Shown here one piece after another: positions 17,001-26,851 of a stretch of DNA of 64,000 bases (position 1 is its first letter; each line of letters starts with the position of its first letter). Position numbers and translations under genes: made by a program. The stretch covers positions 18,390 through 82,389 of the forward strand of contig JAFSET010000081.1 in NCBI GenBank assembly GCA_017435615.1, written 5' to 3'. The notes below the pieces were generated by a model that made no database searches, was not told where the DNA came from, and saw nothing but the letters and a program-made list of their open reading frames with translations. The stretch comes from Oscillospiraceae bacterium. GTDB taxonomy: Bacteria > Bacillota > Clostridia > Oscillospirales > Oscillospiraceae.

Positions 17001-20000
17001 CATCTGCGGCTTGCGCAACCCCTGTAAGAACTGGTAATCAGGTTATTATTGCTGTCATAAAGCTGGAACAGGAAGGTTGTGCTGCAGCGGAATGCAAGAA
17101 CATCCATCACAATATTCTTGCCGGTCAGGTCGTAAGACTGACCAAGATCATACTTGACCGAATGATATGCATTGCCGGCAGCCGTTGCGTAGAACTTGTG
17201 GGATGCGTTGCTGCTGTCACCATAAGCCACAGAAGTGTTGTTGTGCTCATAGAAGTATACTGAATCATCAGCACTGTTCTCTACGATGGTGGCGTTTACA
17301 AGCAGATCACTTGCTGCATCAGATTCCTCTGTTCCGTAGACATGATCCTCAAGGTGCATATTGTCGATGTAAATGTCCATAGCAACCTTGGGGAACTGGA
17401 AGCAGAAGTTCAAAAGATAGACCGAGGTAAGATCCTTACCCTCCAGCAGGTAAGCTCTGAGCAAAGAGTTATCCAGGCGGACAGTGTACCAATCCCCTGC
17501 CTTGGCAACAATGGTGGGCTCCATATAGTTGTCGCCGGGGAAGATATTTTGCCAGGCAGAATCAAAAGGAATAACGCCGAAGTAGTGGGCAGCAATTTCT
17601 TCACCTGTATCAAACTTGATATCAAACACCAGATCCTTATCCGTCAGGTCGTAGGTCTGATTCAACTTAAGCTGCGCTCTGGAATAACCGGCACCTGTCG
17701 TTTCCTTACGGGAGAATCTCCAGGAACGCAGGCTATCCTTACCGTTGGTCTCATCACTTTCATTGGTATAGCTGAGCAAGCCATTACCGGACCAGTCAGA
17801 ACCGCTCCATTCAAAGTTGGCGATGGCCAGGATATCGGAAGCCTTTTCCGTATCTTCTGTAGCATCGGCATTGACCTTACGCTCAACAAGGCGAACATTA
17901 TCGATATACAGCGCATAGTCTGAACCCTCTGCACCGATTTCGATACCGAGTCCAAAATTCGTCATTTCCGTAAGACCGGCAGAATTTGCAGACAAATTAT
18001 AGGTTACAGTTGTCCACTTGTTGACGCCGTAATATACCGCAGCACCGGAGAGCCACTGACCGTTAATGGTAGCCAGATGCATCCGGAAATGGGTCATATT
18101 GGCAGGATAAATATCCATCACCAAATCGTACTTGGAAATATCATAGGTAGTATCCAAAACAAAGGTAGGATAAGACCAACCGGTAGCAGAAGAGATCTTC
18201 CAGGAGATCAGGCTGTCATTGGTAACCTCAGACTGCTTTTCACCCAGGGAGCAAGTAGCATGAAACAGGAAGTCTTCATCCTTTTCAGGCTCAGTAGTCT
18301 CCGGTTCGGTAGTGTCAGGTTCAGTCTGCTCCGGCTCTGTAGGATCAGGAGTGACTGCCTTTTCACCGGTTTTGAAGTCCACGTACTGCGGAATATGATC
18401 GGAGGTATGCTCCACATCATGATCTGTGACAATGTTATAAAGAATGGCCTGTGCCAGATCGTTGTGGAAGATGTGATCGATCACAAAGTCCACAGTGCCG
18501 TCCTGGGACTTACCAAAGCCCGGACAGGAATCTGCGGTCTTCACCTGGGTTTCTGCAGAATATTTGCCATCGTAAACGCCCAGGGTATTCAAAATGGTGT
18601 CATACTCTGCAACGCTCTCTTTGGTATTATAGTCGCCAACCATGAAGACAGGCAGATCTGCATATTCCGCCAGAACATCGGCAGCCAAATTCAGGAAACC
18701 AGACAGCTCGCTGGAATAATTAGCGGACTGATACGGTGCGGGATGGGTGTTGGTAACCACGAATTGCTGACCGTTATCCAGCCGTTCAAACACAGCAACA
18801 GCCAAAACGCGGATATTGCTGTTTTCCGCATACAGATCGTACACCGTTTCGCTGATCAGTTTAACAGTATCGGGATTATAGAGGAAGGTGGTCATCAGGC
18901 TGGTACCGGAAGCATTTTCCGCACAAGCCTTCAGGTAGTTACTGTCACGCACAAGGGAATCATAGATATACTCATGCCAGCCAGCGTTAGAGCCGCCGGA
19001 AACCTCCTGCAAACCAACAACATCAGGCGTATAGTAACCCAAAATATTCAGGAAATTGCCAATCCGGTCCTCAACCAGGTGCTCGGTGCTGTAGAGTAGA
19101 TTGTAGGACATGATTCTGGTATCAGCACCTTCCGGCAGATCCGCAACATCTTCTGTATTATGCGCATCTTTCAAATAAATGCCATCAGCAATCGTTCCGG
19201 CAGACGCAAGCTCTACCAACTTATCAAAGGCCTGGTACACACCGGCGTTTGTGTTGGCCACAAGATAGATCTTTCCGCCCTCCACAGCAACAACATAGTC
19301 AAAGTCTGTCAGCTCCTTACTGCCCCCAGCAAGATAGTCATTGATCAAACTGCAGTTACGGGCCGTCGAACCAATTACGATCTCATTGTCAACAGCTTCC
19401 ACAGTGTCAGGAACAATGCTGACCTTCCAACTCAGATCGCTTTCAATTCTGGATAGCAAATCATTTGCCACTGCCCTGCTGGAATCCGCATCAAAAACAA
19501 TGCGGTAGTCCAGGAGTTCAACAGGAACATATGCCGGGTATCCAAAACCGTCAATGTAAATACTGTAATTGGTGGGAAGAACGACAGATACACGAATGAT
19601 CTCTGCCTTAGTGGGATTGGTTGCGCTATCATAGAAATAGAATTGGGAAACATCCTTATAACAGTAATACCAACCGTCTCCGCAATCTATAACATCCAAA
19701 GGTATGGATGCGCCGCCATTCCAGTTTTTGTCTGTCAAACGGACCTTCACATCCGGTGTCTGCTCACCAAAGTAGAAGTAACCACCAATGTAGCCGCCTT
19801 TCGTCATATCGACCTTGGAAGAAAGCGTACCGTTTATGACTGCTGCCTGTGTATTAAAAGTCACACGGTAACCTTCGCCGGTGTCCACCTTCATAGAGAA
19901 GGTACTGTTTTCCGCCCGGGTCATATCGGTTACGACCTGATAGGAAACGTTTTCGGACATACCGCCGTCAATGCTCATATTGATCCAGTCTTCTTCCACT

Positions 20001-23000
20001 GTTTCCTTGTGCAGCAGTCGGACATTATCAATATAGACTACACGCTCATATCCGGTATTGGCGGAGAAGTTAAAGTAAAAGCTGATAAGCTTCAGATCCG
20101 TGGTGTCAGCAGTGCTGAGCAACACATCCGCAAAATCCACAATATAGGTGTTCCAATCTCCGGCTGTCAGGGAAACACTGGCATTTACATCGTTATGATT
20201 TCCCCAATCGGTATTGTGCAAACGAATTCCTACGCCTTGGGCCGCGGTACCTTCGGTTACATACTTTGCATCAAAGGCTACGTAGCAATCCGTAAAGTCA
20301 TACGCCTTGGGAAGCAAGAACTGCGCAACAGCGCTGGAGTTGCTTGCATCAGCATCAGCCTGGAAACGCCAGGACTGAACAGAGTTTTCACCATAGGTAT
20401 TCTCAGTATCCTTGGCATAAGACAAGCCGGTACTTTCCAGCCAATGGTCCTTATTGTATTGTAACGAAGCTTCATAAAGCAGATCTCCACCATCGGGATA
20501 AGTTTCTTCAGGCTCTGTAACCTCAGGCTCTGTGGTTTCGGGTTCTGTAGGTTCCTCGATCACAGTAGGATCATAAATTCGCAGATTATCCATAACCAGA
20601 GATCCATCAGCAGTGGACTCACCATGGAAGAAATCATTATGAAGAATGACACCCTTGATTTTTACAGCAGAGATATCCAACAGGGTTTCGGATTTTGTCA
20701 TGGTGGTATCTGCGTTCAGCAAAACAATATCCGAAACAGAAATCTCATAGGTATTGGTGCCGGTCTTATCGATCAGTAAATAGCCGTACTTGTTTCCATC
20801 ATCGCCCAGCAAGGATATCTTGCTGCCGGTGCCCATATTATCGTTGGTTGCGGTGACGCTCACAACAAAGTTCTCGTTCAAAGCAATAGGCTCATCAAAG
20901 TACAAATACTGTCTTCTCGGATTATAACCGGTGCTTGTGGAGGTTTTATCCTTCACACGATAGATCTTGAAATAGCTGCTTCCGGCCTCGTCCTCTTCCA
21001 TCAGCCAACCGGCATTGTCGTAGTAGTTGTTGCCACTCCACCACCACTCAACATTCTGCAGCGAGGCAGCATGGTCAAACAGGTCTGTGCTGTCATCGAC
21101 ATAAGAGCCGAAGCTGAGATTATCGATATAGACCTCACCTACAACCGGAGCGGCGGCTCCAGTATACTGCTTGCTCCAGTTAACGAATACCTTCACCGTG
21201 GCAACAGATTCCATTTCTTCTTCTGTCAGACCAAGCAAAGCAAGATTGAAACGATAATAAGACCAATCATTGGAGGTTGCCATTCTCTTGTATGTGCTGC
21301 CAAGCTTTGTGCCGGAGGCATCCACAACTTCAAGATAAAGCTGATCACAGTAAATATTGGTGTTCTTAAGATTCAGTTCAATGTAATCTACACCTTTACC
21401 GGTATAAATGCTGTCAGCAGAAAGGGTGATTACAGGACCGTAATAGTAGCTGGAATTGGTTGTAAGTCCGCCGCCATTGGCAGGATCGGAGTACATATGT
21501 ACAACATTGTCCCGACCGTCAACCTGATCCAAGACCTCAAACACAAAGGCACTTTCAAATGCGCTGGTATTATTCAGTACAACAGAATCGGAATTGCCGA
21601 TCAAATCGAGACCGTCCAAAGAAACTGTCGGCACCACAACAGGTGCGGTAAAGGTCAGATTATCCAGTACCAGGTAGCCACCGGCTGTTGCGCTCACAGA
21701 GGAATCCCGGTTGTAATTGGTATAATACTTCAAACCCTTGACGGTCACAGTATCAGGATCAAAAGCCACGCCGTCGGAGGTTACCAAAGAGCTGACCGAT
21801 GCCTCCAGGCTGTAGGAGCCGGTGCCGCTGAAGGCAAAGCAAGTATATGCCTTATTGTCAGAGCCAATGATCTCCATCCGGCAGTTTTTGGCAAAGTTCT
21901 CGTTAACAACATCCAGTTTGATGGTCCAGTCACTTTCCACGGCAATATTTTCCGTGAAGTATGCGTACAGAATTCTGGGACTGTAGCCCATACCGTTTGT
22001 ATCTGCACTGCGGTAGAACATAAATGCCTGTTCACTATCCACAGTGTGCTCGGACTGGTACAGCCAGCCTGCACCTGGATAGGTGTTATGGCCGCCCCAC
22101 CACCATTCGGAGTTACGGATCAAACCGACCTGATCCAGCGCATCTGTGCTTTCCTCAGGATATGCACGGAAGCCCATGTTGTCGATATAAATATCCGCGA
22201 CCTTCTTTTGTTCTGTACCGTTTACATTTTGATACTGCCAGTTCCAGCCCATAGAGACTGTATCGATTTTGGAAACCTCCTCGGCAGTCAGGCCCATGGA
22301 TGCTAAATCAATACGGTAGGTACACCAATCCTCCTGCAGAGACACACGGTACTCTCCGTTGCTGGATCCCAGCGTTGCGCCGGTAGCATCAAGGAAGCTA
22401 AAGGAAAAAGCAACATAGTTGCCGGTATTCTTGATGGTAAATTCCAAATAATCAACTTCCGACGCATCATAGCCGGTATGATTTGCAAAGAGCATATCCT
22501 TTTGGATGGTCACATTGGTTTCACCAGGCCAAGCAGATGTGGTACCTGCATTGGCAGCCGGATCGGAATACCAGTGCAGAACGTTGTCATGACCGTCAAA
22601 GTCGCTGATCTCGCAGATAAATCCATCCTGAACCGCGGAAGGCCCGATCAGGCTGGTGGACGCACTGAAGAAGTCACCCATGGGATCACAAGCCTTCAAA
22701 TTGTCGATCCACACTTCGCCGTCGGCTGTCAGATCAAAGCTGACCGCAATCTTGGCAACCTCGGACAGATCCGCACTGCTCATATCCAGCTCATAGGTAG
22801 CATAATTACCTGCAGAGGAAGCGGCAGTCATGTCACCGCTGGTCCAAACAGCAGTACCCTGAGCATCGTACAGACTGATTGCAAAGCCGGTGTCGGTGTT
22901 TTCCATCTTCAGGTCCAAACGAAGATACGGTGCCTGGGACAGATCCAGTGCTTCTGCAAAGCTCAGCTCCACGCCGCCGCTGACCTGATCTTCAGACGTC

Positions 23001-25669
23001 ACATACAGAGCGTTATTGGAACCGTTGGTGCCGTCCAGCACGATGTTGGCAGAAACGCCCTCACCGATGGCCGCAACACCGTCAGCGGTACCGATCAGGT
23101 CGGTATCCTTGGATGCACGGACAGACATGGTATCCAGCAGCAGGCTCTCGCAGCTATAAGTAAAGCGCAGGCCTGCGGCAACAGTCCCCTCCTCCACTGC
23201 AAAATTTGCTGTGGAGATGGTCTTGTTCTGATAGATGTAGGTGCTTTCAATGCTTGCGGCCGTGCCGAGCAGATTGCCCTCGGCATCGTAAGGCTGCACA
23301 CTTACCGTGGTGCTAACCGGTGTACGCATATACACGTTAAAGCCTGCGTAGTCAGACAGCACCAGGGACTTCTCCAGCGTCACATCCACAGTACCGCCGG
23401 TGGACAGCACTGCGTGATTGGAGTTCTTCGTATAGCCGGCACCGTAGATTGCCTCGCCGCCATCGATGGTTGCGGTGTAAAGCAGGTCGGTATCGGCTCC
23501 CTCTGCGGTGGAGCCGTAGAAATTGTCCCAATAAATGGCATGCTCGGTTACGCCGTCAAACCGGCCTTCGTAGTAGTCAAAGTTATGACTGAACCGAATA
23601 CCGGTCACAGCAGAAAGATCAATATTCTTCAAATTGACCAGTGCAACTGTGGTGGTTGTCCAGCCGTCTCCTGCACTGTCGAAGTTCATAGAGCCGTAGG
23701 AGGCCACCTGCTCCTGCTCGCCGGAGATAAAGCTCAGGCTCAGCCAACGCTTACGGTAGGAGTCAGACAGATTGTACTCATTTTCAAACAGCGTATCAAA
23801 GCTCAGGTGGGTATAACCGGAAAGGTCCACCGGCTCAGAGAAATACATCGTTGTAATGGGATAATAGGCGTAGTTGGTCGTCCAGGTCTTCACAGCCTGG
23901 TTGGAGTTACCCCGTACAACGCTGTTTTGGATCTTGGTGCCATAGTCCACGGGCTGATACTTCGTGCTGGTGGATACACCGGTCAGCTTAACTGCGCTAA
24001 CCAGGTCCATCAGGTCATCAGACTCCGGATAGGCTACACGGCTGCCGTCCAAAATCGCCTGCAGCTCAGTAACATCCCGGTACTCCAAAATGCCGTTGCC
24101 GTCAATATCGGCACCGGCTTCGAAGACCTTGCTGTCTCTGCTGAGGATATTCTCCAAATCGGCCATATCCTGGGCATCGATCACGCCGTCTTTGTTGACA
24201 TCACCCACACGGTAAGAAGCCAGCACGCCGGTAGTGGTGACCGCCAGCTCCAGGGCCTGGGAGCGCTTGTCAAAGAACTCCTGGGCATAGGCCTTCAGGA
24301 TATAGTTGGTGCCTGCCTTCAGTCCGGAGACCCTGACAGTATATGTAGCTTCGTATACATCCGACTTATCATCCACATGATAGGAGGTTGCAACGCGGCT
24401 CACTGCCTCCACCTTTCCACTGGTGGGGTCACAGGCTTCCACCACATAGCCTTCGATCATATCGCTGAAGCCGGCAGGCGCTGTCAGGCTGGCAGCAGGA
24501 AGGCTCACTGTTACGGCTGTATCCGTGACAGATTCCACAGCGATCTGCGCGCCCTCAGGAAATACAGGGGCGTTGGCATTGGCATAGCGGGAATCATAGG
24601 CATAGGGACGGTCTGTGGCGTCACAGGCATCAAAGGACCAGGTCTCGCCGATCTTTACAGGCTCTCCGGATACCGCACCGCTGGCAGTATCGATGGTCAT
24701 ATCGTTGAAGCTGTAACGCTCAATGCTCAGCTCAGAGCCATACACATCCACCAGCATACCGTGCTCGGTCTGCTGGGCGTTTCCGGCATAGCTGTTGACG
24801 GTCATGTCATCATTAGCCAAGCCAGTGTAGTTGATGGTTGCGGTATTGATAACCGTGAACTGGCCCTCGTTCCCCTCGTCGCCCTGCCAAATGCAGCGCT
24901 CGTCCGTCAGCGGAGCATGGGTGTGGCCGTTGAATACCACTGCGTTGTGGTAAGGAGCCACATTATTCCAGCCAACCTGGCCGTAGCCCAAGCCGTAGCC
25001 GTAATCACCGGGAACGGTGTATGCTACCGGGCAGTGCTGAATATAGAAAATAGGCTTGTCCGCATTTTGGGGGGCAACCTTCTCCAGCAAGGGTGTCGCC
25101 AGGTTTTCCTTAGCGTTGTGGGCGCAAACAAAGGAATATCCGTTTACTTCCTTGATGAAGGCATCCTCATAGCTGCCAAGCTCTTCCGGCCAGTACTGAT
25201 TGCTGACCAGGGCAGAGTCATGGTTGCCGTAGATGAAGATGGGTTCTACGTAGCCTTCTTCTCCCTGCTTTTCGGGGAAGACCTTGAACCAAATATCCAC
25301 CACCGTCTGCAGCCAGTCCTTCTGCTTATCCAGGTTTGCTGCATCGGTGCCGGAGGCTTCCTGCAGGTCACCGGCCACCACAACGGCATCTACGCCCTGT
25401 GCCTTGAAAAAGCGAAGCGCCTTTTCAAAACGGCTGGGCTGTACACCGTTGAAATGTCCTGTAACGTTGCCGTAAACCTCGTCTACATAGTCGTAGCTTA
25501 TATGGATGTCACTGAGCACACCCATACGCAGGTCGCTTGTGCTTTCGCTCACTGTCTCGGAAACAGCATCCGTCTCCTCAGCAGCAGCCGGAATAACCGG
25601 CGCAGCCAGGGACAGAACCATAACCAGAGCCAAAAGCAAACTCAGAAGCTTTTGAATCATCTTTGACAT
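14039..25669 (-). CDS. Giant secreted multidomain protein: metallophosphatase, dockerin, EEP and two SGNH esterases
   Basis: About 3,876 residues. Signal peptide about 1-33. Calcineurin-like metallophosphatase about 48-320 (SDIH, GDL, GNHD, QHCP, NGHTH). FN3-like about 370-485. Type I dockerin about 490-543 with two calcium loops (DVNKDGVIDAQD, DIDGNGILEYRD). A long series of about 15 beta-sandwich modules each ends in Y-[IV]-DN-[VLI]. Pro/Thr/Glu linkers lie near 1710-1735 and 2410-2440. A GH67N/GH20b-like part lies about 2020-2180. An endonuclease/exonuclease/phosphatase domain lies about 2185-2430 (GLQEV, VGDYNTKES, SDHIPQ). SGNH hydrolases lie about 2946-3146 and 3500-3698 (GDSI, NGGVNDIW, DGVHAN). 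It ends in a module with no anchor. AGAGG before ATG 25669 sets the start. It probably removes phosphate and acyl groups from complex glycans; substrates are unknown. Confidence 0.88.
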   Translation of the reverse strand: MSKMIQKLLSLLLALVMVLSLAAPVIPAAAEETDAVSETVSESTSDLRMGVLSDIHISYDYVDEVYGNVTGHFNGVQPSRFEKALRFFKAQGVDAVVVAGDLQEASGTDAANLDKQKDWLQTVVDIWFKVFPEKQGEEGYVEPIFIYGNHDSALVSNQYWPEELGSYEDAFIKEVNGYSFVCAHNAKENLATPLLEKVAPQNADKPIFYIQHCPVAYTVPGDYGYGLGYGQVGWNNVAPYHNAVVFNGHTHAPLTDERCIWQGDEGNEGQFTVINTATINYTGLANDDMTVNSYAGNAQQTEHGMLVDVYGSELSIERYSFNDMTIDTASGAVSGEPVKIGETWSFDACDATDRPYAYDSRYANANAPVFPEGAQIAVESVTDTAVTVSLPAASLTAPAGFSDMIEGYVVEACDPTSGKVEAVSRVATSYHVDDKSDVYEATYTVRVSGLKAGTNYILKAYAQEFFDKRSQALELAVTTTGVLASYRVGDVNKDGVIDAQDMADLENILSRDSKVFEAGADIDGNGILEYRDVTELQAILDGSRVAYPESDDLMDLVSAVKLTGVSTSTKYQPVDYGTKIQNSVVRGNSNQAVKTWTTNYAYYPITTMYFSEPVDLSGYTHLSFDTLFENEYNLSDSYRKRWLSLSFISGEQEQVASYGSMNFDSAGDGWTTTTVALVNLKNIDLSAVTGIRFSHNFDYYEGRFDGVTEHAIYWDNFYGSTAEGADTDLLYTATIDGGEAIYGAGYTKNSNHAVLSTGGTVDVTLEKSLVLSDYAGFNVYMRTPVSTTVSVQPYDAEGNLLGTAASIESTYIYQNKTISTANFAVEEGTVAAGLRFTYSCESLLLDTMSVRASKDTDLIGTADGVAAIGEGVSANIVLDGTNGSNNALYVTSEDQVSGGVELSFAEALDLSQAPYLRLDLKMENTDTGFAISLYDAQGTAVWTSGDMTAASSAGNYATYELDMSSADLSEVAKIAVSFDLTADGEVWIDNLKACDPMGDFFSASTSLIGPSAVQDGFICEISDFDGHDNVLHWYSDPAANAGTTSAWPGETNVTIQKDMLFANHTGYDASEVDYLEFTIKNTGNYVAFSFSFLDATGATLGSSNGEYRVSLQEDWCTYRIDLASMGLTAEEVSKIDTVSMGWNWQYQNVNGTEQKKVADIYIDNMGFRAYPEESTDALDQVGLIRNSEWWWGGHNTYPGAGWLYQSEHTVDSEQAFMFYRSADTNGMGYSPRILYAYFTENIAVESDWTIKLDVVNENFAKNCRMEIIGSDNKAYTCFAFSGTGSYSLEASVSSLVTSDGVAFDPDTVTVKGLKYYTNYNRDSSVSATAGGYLVLDNLTFTAPVVVPTVSLDGLDLIGNSDSVVLNNTSAFESAFVFEVLDQVDGRDNVVHMYSDPANGGGLTTNSSYYYGPVITLSADSIYTGKGVDYIELNLKNTNIYCDQLYLEVVDASGTKLGSTYKRMATSNDWSYYRFNLALLGLTEEEMESVATVKVFVNWSKQYTGAAAPVVGEVYIDNLSFGSYVDDSTDLFDHAASLQNVEWWWSGNNYYDNAGWLMEEDEAGSSYFKIYRVKDKTSTSTGYNPRRQYLYFDEPIALNENFVVSVTATNDNMGTGSKISLLGDDGNKYGYLLIDKTGTNTYEISVSDIVLLNADTTMTKSETLLDISAVKIKGVILHNDFFHGESTADGSLVMDNLRIYDPTVIEEPTEPETTEPEVTEPEETYPDGGDLLYEASLQYNKDHWLESTGLSYAKDTENTYGENSVQSWRFQADADASNSSAVAQFLLPKAYDFTDCYVAFDAKYVTEGTAAQGVGIRLHNTDWGNHNDVNASVSLTAGDWNTYIVDFADVLLSTADTTDLKLISFYFNFSANTGYERVVYIDNVRLLHKETVEEDWINMSIDGGMSENVSYQVVTDMTRAENSTFSMKVDTGEGYRVTFNTQAAVINGTLSSKVDMTKGGYIGGYFYFGEQTPDVKVRLTDKNWNGGASIPLDVIDCGDGWYYCYKDVSQFYFYDSATNPTKAEIIRVSVVLPTNYSIYIDGFGYPAYVPVELLDYRIVFDADSSRAVANDLLSRIESDLSWKVSIVPDTVEAVDNEIVIGSTARNCSLINDYLAGGSKELTDFDYVVAVEGGKIYLVANTNAGVYQAFDKLVELASAGTIADGIYLKDAHNTEDVADLPEGADTRIMSYNLLYSTEHLVEDRIGNFLNILGYYTPDVVGLQEVSGGSNAGWHEYIYDSLVRDSNYLKACAENASGTSLMTTFLYNPDTVKLISETVYDLYAENSNIRVLAVAVFERLDNGQQFVVTNTHPAPYQSANYSSELSGFLNLAADVLAEYADLPVFMVGDYNTKESVAEYDTILNTLGVYDGKYSAETQVKTADSCPGFGKSQDGTVDFVIDHIFHNDLAQAILYNIVTDHDVEHTSDHIPQYVDFKTGEKAVTPDPTEPEQTEPDTTEPETTEPEKDEDFLFHATCSLGEKQSEVTNDSLISWKISSATGWSYPTFVLDTTYDISKYDLVMDIYPANMTHFRMHLATINGQWLSGAAVYYGVNKWTTVTYNLSANSAGLTEMTNFGLGIEIGAEGSDYALYIDNVRLVERKVNADATEDTEKASDILAIANFEWSGSDWSGNGLLSYTNESDETNGKDSLRSWRFSRKETTGAGYSRAQLKLNQTYDLTDKDLVFDIKFDTGEEIAAHYFGVIPFDSAWQNIFPGDNYMEPTIVAKAGDWYTVRLDNSLLRAYLLEGKDLTSVYLLNFCFQFPKVAMDIYIDNMHLEDHVYGTEESDAASDLLVNATIVENSADDSVYFYEHNNTSVAYGDSSNASHKFYATAAGNAYHSVKYDLGQSYDLTGKNIVMDVLAFRCSTTFLFQLYDSNNNLITSSYRGCASRRWSEVTPAILSNDLDLTDVRYMVIGAYFQPDSNLSDRAFYVDNVRIETIDTYHTALENTNMVFIGDSITASGGYKGWSGELEEHYFINRYNIGAGGTSYANISGRGQIYSQVANIPNVNVDYFVLNGGVNDIWSAWDLGSVSDVSVESATVDSFDTNTTAGGMEKVFCYLRTNYPEAKIAFIITYNCFDGGFDSVRYRDEFVPLAKAVCEKWSIPYLDLVNNDTFNAEFNALPGIHTYDGVHANDVGYDLVMRQVAPWLLSINNATEQTEQNSDMLSYATYEWSASDWTGASTLSYDKACEITTGPDSLRSWKFTASDKETGWPAMQIKLSQLHKTSLTGKALQFDVKFEASNGKPSQKIGLRLYDDSWGSVTGDSVVWKDVTGSDWQTVTMDASEFEAVMAEGKDLDVIFLLQFMFDFATNKGNTQTVYVDNVRVVDAAGVATEETEAASDLLYGAKYVSGNFTNKGFGYDQYNTMFVNGSQSKYSLRMYASDNATAWCNARFELPEVLDLTNKSLKFDVNQYNHVYIGVALYNSDNELITSDGFTLRNEGWQTFEVYLLDGLAEGMTAADLADVKYINFSSSFEYVKTGRVLVVDNVQVYENDQISSVLNGKNALYLGDSISEAISYKGWRGELAEHYGVNDYNVSASGAVLINNQTHNLHQQLAKAPTDVEYDMIILNGGVNDVWRGMTLGEVSPEGTTEFNVDTTIGALEDLFSQMKASYPNAKIFFVLNYTCVQNGYPQDVWINDYAPLARAACEKWDIPYLDLVDHAEFTAEFDATSGVHTYDGVHANTEGYNVITKYLAPWLEAQLSGPTEETEAASDMMFDAYIGAASYTAAKTYLSYDKACTEQVHGDQSLYALKLAYDGTDVDGSIDAWPYIWINFGKDVDFTGKKLVFDVLYLSDTAEQSLSVRQLLDSGWSAISSTTKGVNVTAGQWTTVEFDMADFVINDGKSLENVNLFGIQIGLTKGVSETLYIDNIRLVDAA
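14560..16860 (-). repeat. Tandem duplicated SGNH esterase plus binding-module blocks inside the giant gene
   Basis: The SGNH domains at about 16.22-16.84 kb and 14.57-15.17 kb are close homologues. They share LGDSI/IGDSI, Y-K-G-W-x-G-E-L, LNGGVND(I/V)W, CEKW(S/D)IPYLDLV and HTYDGVHAN in the same order. Each is preceded by two beta-sandwich modules. This points to internal duplication of a module-module-esterase block, followed by divergence. Confidence 0.75.
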
Positions 25670-25735
25670 TGTTACCACCTCTTTTGATTGTTACAACAGA
25701 TATGGCCTGAATTGACCATATTCCGATACATAGTA

Positions 25736-25764
25736 ATTCTATCATTGATATAGAAAATTGTAAA
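25736..25764 (-). promoter_or_regulatory. Candidate sigma-A promoter for the giant gene
   Basis: Minus strand TTTACA (25764-25759), a 17-base spacer and TAGAAT (25741-25736), about 65 bases upstream of ATG 25669. It lies in an AT-rich spacer. Confidence 0.6.
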
Positions 25765-25831
25765 TTGTGTATACTTTATAATTATCAACATAATGTTTTG
25801 TAGGTTTTTACTATCGACAGTTGAAACTGGT

Positions 25832-25885
25832 AAAAAAATAGCAGAAATATGCAAATTTCCATAGGAAAACACGCATATTTCTGCT
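25832..25885 (-). terminator. Terminator after metA
   Basis: A 13-bp stem, AGCAGAAATATGC with GCATATTTCTGCT, has a 20-base loop and is followed on the minus strand by ATTTTTTT. It separates spoIID-metA from the giant gene. Confidence 0.85.
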
Positions 25886-25915
25886 TGAGATTATAAATTA
25901 TAGGATCATCTAAAA

Positions 25916-26839
25916 TTACTGCTGTCCGATGCTCATAATGTCGTAAGGGGTGGTCTGATAAACGAAATAGTTCAGCCAGTTGGAAAACAGAAGATTAGCG
26001 TGTCCACGCCATTTGACCAGGGGCTGAGCGTTTTCATCATCATTGGGGAAATAGTTTTCCGGAACATGAATGGGAAGACCAAGATTTTTATCCCGAAGAT
26101 ATTCTGTTTTCAGTGTATCCGGATCATACTCCGAATGTCCTGTGACAAAAATCTGCCGGCCTTCCTTGCTCATAACAGCATACACACCGGCACGCTGAGA
26201 AGATGCCACGATCTTTAGACCCGGAACCTTTTCAATATCCTCTCGGAGTACCGTTGTATGCCGGGAATGGGGTACCCAAAAGGTATCGTCAAACCCGCGA
26301 AGCAAAATAGAGCGTTTGTAATCTGCCTGATGCTCAAAGACGCCGAATAGCTTTTCATCCATCTGTTTCTTTTGGATGCCGTAATGGTAGTAAAGTCCTG
26401 CCTGCGCGCCCCAGCAAATATGGAATGTGGAATGGACGTTGGTCTTGCTCCACTGCATGATCTGACACAGCTCAGGCCAATAGTCGACTTCTTCAAACGC
26501 CATATTTTCCACCGGCGCGCCGGTGATCACCATTCCGTCAAATTTACGGTGCTTGATCTCATCAAAGCTTTTATAAAAGTTGATCAGGTGGTCCTGAGCA
26601 ACATTTTTTGACACATGGGATTTGGTATGAAGCAGCTCCAGCCGCACCTGCAGCGGTGTATTGCCCAGCAGCCTGGAAAGCTGCGTTTCTGTGGCGATCT
26701 TTGTGGGCATCAAATTCAACAGGACGATCTCCAGAGGACGTATATCCTGAGTAACTGCACGGTCCTGATTCATTACAAATATATTTTCCTGCTGAAGCAC
26801 ACCGGTGGCAGGAAGATCATTTGGAATTTGAATTGGCAC
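25916..26839 (-). CDS. metA: Homoserine O-acetyltransferase (MetA)
   Basis: 307 residues, full length for MetA. The catalytic Cys142 lies in HICWGAQAG and the His/Glu pair in VTGHSEYD near 235-237. Position 111 is Glu (in GAPVE). In this family Glu111 marks acetyl-CoA use and Gly marks succinyl-CoA, so the enzyme should make O-acetylhomoserine for methionine synthesis. The start is a GTG with GAGGTGAT about seven bases upstream. The gene begins 12 bases after the spoIID stop and no separate promoter, SAM riboswitch or T-box fits in between. It is therefore probably transcribed with spoIID or from a promoter inside it. That coupling is odd for a methionine gene. Confidence 0.95.
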   Translation of the reverse strand: MPIQIPNDLPATGVLQQENIFVMNQDRAVTQDIRPLEIVLLNLMPTKIATETQLSRLLGNTPLQVRLELLHTKSHVSKNVAQDHLINFYKSFDEIKHRKFDGMVITGAPVENMAFEEVDYWPELCQIMQWSKTNVHSTFHICWGAQAGLYYHYGIQKKQMDEKLFGVFEHQADYKRSILLRGFDDTFWVPHSRHTTVLREDIEKVPGLKIVASSQRAGVYAVMSKEGRQIFVTGHSEYDPDTLKTEYLRDKNLGLPIHVPENYFPNDDENAQPLVKWRGHANLLFSNWLNYFVYQTTPYDIMSIGQQ

Positions 26840-26851
26840 GAACGCATCACC

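Noticed and set aside
21071-22306. 411-residue plus-strand frame
   Set aside because: Antisense to the giant gene in the same register as other shadow frames; no family resemblance.
22478-25666. 1,062-residue open frame on the plus strand inside the giant gene
   Set aside because: It is antisense to a frame with clear domain motifs, has no RBS, and its Ile/Val/Gly/Arg-rich, His-rich composition matches a reverse-complement shadow.
25679-25915. SAM riboswitch or T-box near metA
   Set aside because: The region downstream of metA holds only its terminator and the giant gene's promoter, and only 12 bases separate metA from spoIID upstream.
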